Origin: Wolfiporia cocos
Taxonomy: Eukaryota; Basidiomycota; Agaricomycetes; Polyporales; Phaeolaceae
Length of the DNA stretch: 64,000 nt
Direction of reading: 5' to 3'
Assembly: GCA_029448655.1 (NCBI GenBank)
Contig: JACCLO010000006.1
Location: 3,162,001 to 3,226,000 of the forward strand
The notes beneath the pieces were generated by a model. That model had not been told where the DNA came from. It made no database searches and saw only the letters and a program-made list of their open reading frames with translations. A program made the position numbers and the translations under genes. Shown one piece after another: positions 57,621-64,000 of the stretch. Each line of letters opens with the position of its first letter. The first letter of the stretch is position 1.

Positions 57621-59254
57621 TACCTTGCGATCACTCAATCGGGATAAAGATGGCTATAATGACGCTATTGCGTGTCATAAGCCACCGTCACATGGATCCT
57701 GTCATCTAGCCATGATGGTGTGTGTTTCCGAGCAAAATATCTTGCTGTATAATGTACTGAAGCGGCGAAGTGGCATAGCAAATATCTTGCCAATCTGCAC
57801 GTTGCTGACATGCACCTTCGGAAGCATGTTTAGACACAAGATGTGGCGAAGAAAACGTTGCTGCCATGCGAGTGTACTAGCCATAGGGCGAACGATATAA
57901 CAATGCATATACAGCAAGCTAGTGCTTCCATATCCCAGAGGTTGCTTCAGCATACCAAATTTCAAATGACATGGAGTACTATACCCTCCGCGGATAGTCC
58001 ATGGATCAGGCGATGAGTTCGAGGAACGCTCTATTGATCCTCTACTGCTAAGCGCTGAGGAGGTTATTCTTCGGACCAATTAGGTATCACGAGTCTGCAG
58101 AACTCACGCTGCGGAGTGCGTGAGCAACTCAATGGGAGTGTTAGAGGCAGCGCACACCACGTAGGCTTATGGAGAGTTGTGCCTGACCGTCGAGCGATCA
58201 GTAGTTCAATTATGGCTGTCAGTGCGGCGGAGCGTACTGAGCCGCCACAAGATGCCATCAAGGAGCATAGTGATCAGTACGATAGCTTCGCAGAGCGGTT
58301 TGATCTTGATGCGAAGGTCAGGTCGGAGATGACGAATGATGATGAAGTATTGAAGCGCCCACTAAAGGTGGCTAGCTATCGATGGAGACACTATCATTTC
58401 AGGTATACATACCACTTTGAGATACCAGCGGACGATGTAGTAGCGATCTAATGCAACTGGGCAGTTAGCCATAATGACAGAACTCTAGTTCCTTCTTTCC
58501 GTTACTCTTGAGTTGAGAATTACTTGCTACATTCGCTCATTCCAAATTATGCTTCACCACATTCTGTCATATCTATTTGTCGGAGAGTCTAGTCCAAATC
58601 ACTTTTGCGAGCATGATATGCGGCGACAGCGTACAAATACTACCGTTGCAGCGTACATTTTCGTAGAGGCGTGGTGACCTTTTACGAGAGTTTTGCGGCA
58701 TTTTGTTGCAGCGAAAGAAGAAATGTAGTCCAACGCTTGCCTAAATGCTCTAGGGTTACATAATGGGAGTTGCCGACATGTTTTGATTGCTGTGTAAAAG
58801 TGACGGAGACTAGAACGCCGGCATTATCCAGCCTTGGCTGCTTCTGTCTTAAATAGGTTACCTTTAATAGCAACTTCCCAGCATCAGTCAGAGTCAAAGC
58901 GCTCTCGAAAACGTCTAGTACTGAGCGAGAAGAATGCGCAGATAGGTATATGGACATGTGCGAGCTTCGACCTGCGTTGATTTTCATTAATCATTGCCGA
59001 TGACCATGACCAGCGCTGCATTTGGCATCTTCTGACCACTGAATTGATTATATAGTGGTTAAAAGCTACCTTTCGCCGTTTGCCAGACCCAAGTCACCCC
59101 CACCTGATACAACTCTGACTTTCATGGATGAGAGTATAGACACAACGTTCAGATTCACGTGTGTACCCTTCATTCAAGTTTTCTTACCGCCACCCATATC
59201 AAACCACGTTAGATTCATAGAAAAGCTAGTATGGTGTAGTAGCAGTGGTCCGTT
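57621..59254. other. Spacer upstream of the right-arm DUF6533 gene
   Basis: Counterpart of 7.35-9.2 kb. ORFs such as 58116-58451 and 59055-59258 have partners in the left arm but no known domain. A first exon of the DUF6533 gene could lie near 59127 (MDESIDTTFRFT). Confidence 0.45.
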
Positions 59255-60785
59255 ATGAGTAGGTCTATTTCAGAAAGCTACTTATATATCACCATCGTAG
59301 CTTTGGCACTCTACGACTGGGCTCTGACGTTCTTCGATGAAATTGAGCTTATTCTCAGCGGACGACTCACCTCTGTAGCTTTATGTTTGTTCAATCGGGT
59401 GGCGCTCCTAGGCTGGACTATGGCGTTAATTCTCTGGATGCAGCCAATATGGCACAGCAATAAGGTAAGTGGCGATGCTTCACACTTTAAGATATCTCTA
59501 GTAACACATTCCCATTTAGAGGTGAGTGTTACCTCTAGAAATCTTTTTTCAGGACTATCTCATGCGTCACTTAGTTGCAAGATTGAAATGACACTCTCAG
59601 TCGCATCTATGATCATGCTTTACACCGCTTGGGCGGGTACGTAACAACTCCCCAGATATCCGTGGAAATATCTCAACTGACCCCGAATCAAGCGTTATCG
59701 GCTCTGCGTGTCTACGCGCTCAGTAATCGCAATCTCTTTATAGTTTGCCTCACGTTCTTTCTCGGGATTATGCCCGCTCTTCTGTACATCGTGGTAAGAG
59801 TAAATGTTTATACACACTGACACACATCTCATGTTGGATTTAGTTTCAGAACATCAAAATTCACGACGCACTCATTCCTCTTGTAAACGCATGTGGTCAA
59901 GTCAATCTGCTCAATAAAGCTGCCGTTGTAGGGTGCGTGTCTTGTCTGGTGTTGCAACCTATTGTTCTGATTAGTATCCACACAGACGTAATACTTCATT
60001 TTACTCATGCCGGCATCTTGCGGTACTGATGTGCGTTGTAGAGATACTCGCGACGCGCATTTGTGCGATGCTATCGGACACGATGGTACTACTAGTCACA
60101 TGGTATTACCTCTACCCTCCTACAACAGGGTCATCACGCTGGCATGGACTTGTAAGAATGTACTCGGTGGGATTCACTATGCTCAGAGACGGTACGTCGC
60201 TATCTATATATCCTAGATAGATGAGTTTCTCATCCTTGAATCCTCAGGGACAGTATACTTTATGTGCGTTCTAAATTAAATAAGACATGACAGTCGACGA
60301 ATGCAAGTACCAGCGTTATGTTGGTGATAAACTTAACAACGACGATTGTTTCTTGGTATGTGGCTGGAAATGATGACTCGCCGAGCAACAACGAAGTTAT
60401 GATTTTGATTTCGAATTATATGAATACGTGAGCGGCGCCGTCTCTCTTGTAATATTTCTTTGTGCTCACACAGGCATAAATGGTTGTATGTAGGATCATG
60501 GGCGTCATGATATCACGATTTATGCTCAATCTTCGCAAGGCATTAAAGACACATCTTCACGATCTGAGCTCTGAAGCATCGTCCTCATTCTGGTCTCAAG
60601 ACAAGGGGTTCAATGACAGAACGCATAGATTATCTGCTAACGCCATCGCGACTTCGTCGAGTAGTCAGTCAGCACAGTCAGACACCCTCCAAGTGTCTAA
60701 TGACGATGCATTGGACGTGGAGCTCGTCACAATCACGCGATCTCAGGACACAGCGATGAACATAAAGGAGGAATATAATGTGTAG
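59255..60785 (+). CDS. DUF6533-type multi-pass membrane protein, best-preserved copy
   Basis: Exons that join in frame: 59255-59464 (YITIVALALYDWALTFFDEI, the DUF6533 core, ending WMQPIWHSNK), 59582-59636 (IEMTLSVASMIMLYTAWA) and 59693-59793 (ALRVYALSNRNLFIVCL, GIMPALLYIV). Further exons: one near 59851-59930 (IKIHDALIPLVNACGQV), one from about 59978 (VVEILATRICAMLSDTMVLL, VGFTMLRDG), one near 60310-60435 (VMLVINLTTTIVSWYVAG) and the last from about 60498 (MGVMISRFMLNLRK) to TAG 60783-60785 with a polar Ser-rich tail. About six or seven hydrophobic segments fit a multi-pass membrane protein. Function unknown; receptor-like roles have been suggested for such proteins. One junction near 60260-60310 was not resolved, so a frameshift there is possible. 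Confidence 0.65.
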
Positions 60786-61604
60786 TACCAATTCCAATCA
60801 TGTATTGAGGTATTTCATACCATACCTGCTGATTTCTCGAGATCGAAGACAACAAATTGCAGAGTATGGGGTAGAATAACTGCGAACTAAAACCCGAGCG
60901 CGAAACCTTACATAATGAAGACAATAACAAAGTTAACAAGGTCGCTATGGAGCAGTCCAGCTCATATTCACCGTCTCAAGTAAGGATTGGAGTAACTGTC
61001 CTAGCCTATCCGCATGCTGATCATAACGCGAAACCTTGGAGCACTGCAACGGCACTCAACTGTTGTCTCAATACCAACTATTCTACCGCACGTTTCATTC
61101 TCGACATGGGGGAGTGGAAAACACAGATAGCGATAAAGTAGAAACAGCTGAGCGATCAATGACTCCTTAATCGCTCTTTTTGACCGACAAAGCGAGACAT
61201 CAACTGCAGGTACCCCAGCGATATCATGCGAAGAACAGGATGGATGTATTCGATTTGGTTAAGGTCAGAGTAGCCCATATAGCAAGGCGGCATCGATGGT
61301 TCTGCATATCCGCACCGATCAATAAGGTTGTGTCCACGGCGCGCGGTTCTATACGCTGCGTGGTTTTATCAGTGCATGCATGCGACTAGCCATGTCCTGA
61401 TGTATGAAATTCAGCAAAGTGATTCAAGCCGATGACGCGCGCCTATGGTAGTACAATTCGTACACTGATGAGTGTATTTCTGACTGATATTGTCTGATAT
61501 AGACTCAAAACTATGTTCTACCAGCCCTCGGATTTGTAGCCTAGTGTCGGAACGAATGGGCATCCAGAGACTGATCATACCGATAACCCACTTCCAGCAT
61601 TAGT
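60786..61604. other. Spacer, outer part of the right arm
   Basis: No gene recognised. The part at 61.14-61.4 kb matches 4.67-4.98 kb and marks the empty site of the MITE found in the left arm. Confidence 0.5.
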
Positions 61605-61684
61605 GCTGTACGAGTGGGCCCTTACGTTCGGCGACGAGATCAGGCCGATCTGGAGCAGTCGTCTTGAAAACATTGCTTTATGCT
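61605..61684 (+). pseudogene. DUF6533 N-terminal exon fragment
   Basis: Reads LVLYEWALTFGDEIRPIWSS and RLENIALCLFN, matching copy A at 3.7-3.84 kb. Similarity ends abruptly after CLFN, where a reductase fragment begins on the other strand. Confidence 0.7.
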
Positions 61685-61689
61685 TGTTC

Positions 61690-62045
61690 AACTGGCAGAA
61701 GAGGAACTTATCAACGAGGGCGAGGTTCTTGGGGAAGTTCTCGTCCGAGAAGCGCGGGGCGTAATTACGGAAGTCGTCCGCGTCGAAGTTGGCGCGTGGG
61801 ACTTAAAGCTGCGGGGAAGGGACACGGGTCACGTTAAATCCTGGGAATATTGGCGTAAGCGTGACATACTGTCCGGTAGTCATCCCTATACGCGGTTTTT
61901 CATGACCTCGAGGTAAGCACGGACGAAGAACTGGGACGTGCGGTGCCTCTACCCAGTGGCGAATATGCCACAACGCTAGCAACAAACTCACGTGCAGCAG
62001 CGACGAAACTAATAGTCTCGATCTCTAGCTTAAATGGGCTGTACA
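61690..62045 (-). pseudogene. Aldo/keto reductase fragment, inverted
   Basis: On the minus strand it matches about 38210-38560 of the decayed reductase copy, including intron sequence (TGACTCGTGTCCCTTCCCCG region) and exon motifs YSPFKLEIET, FVAAAREF and FRNYAPRFSDENFP. It is cut at both ends. The presence of introns shows a DNA-level copy, not a retrocopy. Confidence 0.75.
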
Positions 62046-63773
62046 GTGTATTACCACTCCTTTACCCACCACTTTGAATTCGATTGTTTGTCAATTGGCC
62101 AGGGCTCCTACCTCCAAAATAATGGGCGAGATATATCAAACAGTGTATGAAGCATGTATATTAAAATTCTCTGAGGCATTGCTGGTGAACGTGTGGAGTA
62201 TCGAGCAAAACATTTCAAAGTAACAGAATGTCACGGAAACCACTCCTTTACCCAGTGTGACGTCCGTGTCACTGCACCTCAGTTTGGAAACTCTGAGTCA
62301 CACACAGCGTGCGCTACTCCTCACCGTCCAAGCTAGAGTCGTCTCCTACATCTGCAGTATTGCCGCCAGCTTGGTTCATTGCTGTATCCTCTTGTTCCAC
62401 TGCGGGCTTTGGCTGACTTTGACATTTCCTTCTTAGCGATGCTCCGTAATCACCCTCTCAATTCATCTGCAATAGTGCGAGCGCTATGCCGCTCCGTGCT
62501 CGGCTTGAGCTGCTCCCGGGCATATGCATCCACTGTAAGGAACAGAATAATCAATGATTCCCGGTAGAAAACTATGGTAAAGCGCCGTCAAGCTGATCCA
62601 AGTAGAATCATATTACTCCACATCTTGGCTGCACCTGGCTGCACCTGGCGGAGCATGGAAAGATGCGACCATTCTGATTTCGTCAGTCATATTCAGTAGC
62701 ACTGAGCCACAGCGGTCCATAGCTCTGTTTTGCATGGCTTATTGTGAGCTGTCGATGCTTCTCACCTGTAGATGGCTAGGCTCATCTATACTGAATCAGC
62801 TGCAGACATGCATTTCTATAATGTGCTCGAATACAAAGTAGGCAGAATCATGTCTAAACATGTTCAAAGTGAGCAACATAATCAGGTATACACAGGCAGA
62901 AGCAGAATCAGACAGAATCACGTCAAGCGACAATACACACTCGAGCGCTTGAGACAGGCACATCCAGGTGAATCCACGTCTGTACACGCTAGCGTACAGG
63001 CTCCGCCTACTAGGTGAGAGGTAGCATGATTTGTTATGGCACATATTCCTGATGCACGTATACTGTCTGTCAGAGATGCAATGTAACAGAGTACGTACCA
63101 GAACCGCAGCATCTTCCTGTGAATGTCACTGAAATGAACCTCAGTGAATATACATGACCATGAGGCTGTCGATGACTACATACAGACACAGGAATCCCCT
63201 TAGCTTTCATCTTCCAGCTCTAATCATGTACATCAGTATACTGAGGTGATCATAAGGTAAGAACATACATCCTTAACTTCATACCCTGGACCCTTCCAAT
63301 ACTGTTGGAATGCACTATTGGGGCACTGGGGTTCTTGATTAGCCATACACGACCACAGCAGTTTCTGATCACATGGTATGTAGGATCATGACCATCACAA
63401 AGACAGGGGTGCTCACCTTGCAGCAGTTTGTTTGCTGGGCTCAAATACTATGCGAGTATGATTTGTCTGCAGTGAGGACATACCAGCATTGGAGACACTT
63501 GGCTATGGGCGAGTGTTGTGCATCTTGACGTCATTCTCCATGTTGACATGTTCTGGCACCGGGGAATCAATGTGCTCATCGCTACAAATACTGCTGCATG
63601 ACATCTTAGTGGGAATCTGGGATAGCCTCATGGGCAGACATTTGACATATTGGGGGTGGTGGTGGAGGTCGAAGAGAACACACATACAAGTTGTGGTGCA
63701 AAGCAGTACAGTGACTTACAAAACTGTTAACAAGATTGCTTGACTTATATTGTTGTGGTCATATCTTGAGCTA
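62046..63773. other. 1.7 kb without a recognised gene
   Basis: Short ORFs only. CCACTCCTTTACCCA occurs twice (about 62057 and 62241) and CTGCACCTGG is tandemly duplicated near 62628-62650. No family identified. Confidence 0.4.
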
Positions 63774-64000
63774 CACTGTGTGGATTCTCATGAACAAGAT
63801 CTTGTTAGAAAGCCATACATATAAAGTATTATATGATATCACAATAATAATATCTTGTCTCATCAAAATCAAAAACCACAATTTTCTTTAAAGGCCACCA
63901 AAATCAACAGTTTTGTAACATGCATTCCAGACCATGAAAATCCAATATTTCTAGTACTTGGTGTATCCTCCCTTGGCTTTCAACACTGCATCTACCCTCT
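63774..64000 (-). mobile_element. 3' end of a Tc1/mariner-type transposon, cut by the window edge
   Basis: The minus strand from the window edge reads RVDAVLKAKGGYTKY and stop (63951-63953). This is the usual C-terminus of Tc1-like transposases (RVQAVIxAKGGxTxY). The AT-rich tail then runs to a possible end TACACTGTGTGG near 63772. The left part is outside the window, so completeness cannot be judged. Confidence 0.6.

Larger units (their letters stand above)
55420..61690. repeat. Right arm of the large inverted duplication
   Basis: Matches, inverted, 3.7-13.2 kb of the window. Contains the intact Sfp1-like gene, its upstream region, non-coding spacer, and the least damaged DUF6533 gene. It lacks all four small elements found in the left arm. 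Outer end at about 61684, where a DUF6533 exon joins a reductase fragment. Confidence 0.8.

Overview
The window reads as nuclear DNA of an agaricomycete basidiomycete, plausibly a polypore-type wood-decay fungus (inference). Genes carry many 40-65 bp GT-AG introns. Recognisable families are typical of that group: DUF6533-type membrane proteins, an aldo/keto reductase cluster, a Zn2Cys6 activator, a DUF1752/DUF3295 protein and an Sfp1-like zinc-finger gene. More than half of the window is mobile DNA or decayed gene copies.

Layout. 1-2 kb: a short non-autonomous DNA transposon. 2.3-13.2 kb: left arm of a large inverted duplication, with two decayed DUF6533 genes, a broken zinc-finger copy and four small DNA elements that are absent from the other arm. 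13.6-16.8 kb: a nest of SINE-like repeats with two minisatellite arrays and a solo LTR. 17.1-19.6 kb: a third DUF6533 copy split by a 1.07 kb solo LTR. 20.5-35.6 kb: one 15.1 kb DNA transposon with a perfect 8-bp target duplication. It encodes a Tnp2-like transposase and a second protein, and has been invaded by a chromodomain Ty3/gypsy element and by three probable solo LTRs. 36.6-40.7 kb: three aldo/keto reductase copies, of which only the last is intact. 41.0-44.7 kb: a convergent Zn2Cys6 factor with a hairpin element upstream. 48.3-51.1 kb: a DUF1752 gene with a CCAAT-rich upstream region. 55.2-61.7 kb: right arm of the inverted duplication, with an intact Sfp1-like gene and the best DUF6533 copy, ending in a chimeric junction with an aldo/keto reductase fragment. 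The window ends in the tail of a Tc1/mariner transposase.

Genes that look functional: aldo/keto reductase (39334-40683), Zn2Cys6 factor (40981-44699), DUF1752 protein (48346-51071), Sfp1-like zinc-finger protein (55206-56345) and probably the DUF6533 gene at 59255-60785. They do not form an obvious pathway.

Most notable observations: (i) two small elements share end motifs and 8-bp target duplications, and each carries an outward-facing tRNA-like module (A and B boxes) at both ends; (ii) the gypsy element has a dUTPase domain between protease and reverse transcriptase, plus a separate downstream zinc-knuckle ORF; (iii) all nine in-frame stops recognised in the gypsy and Tnp2 genes are TGA and can be read as CGA to TGA, a signature of CpG deamination; (iv) the two arms of the inverted duplication act as empty-site controls for the insertions. 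All joins, identities and coordinates were read by eye.
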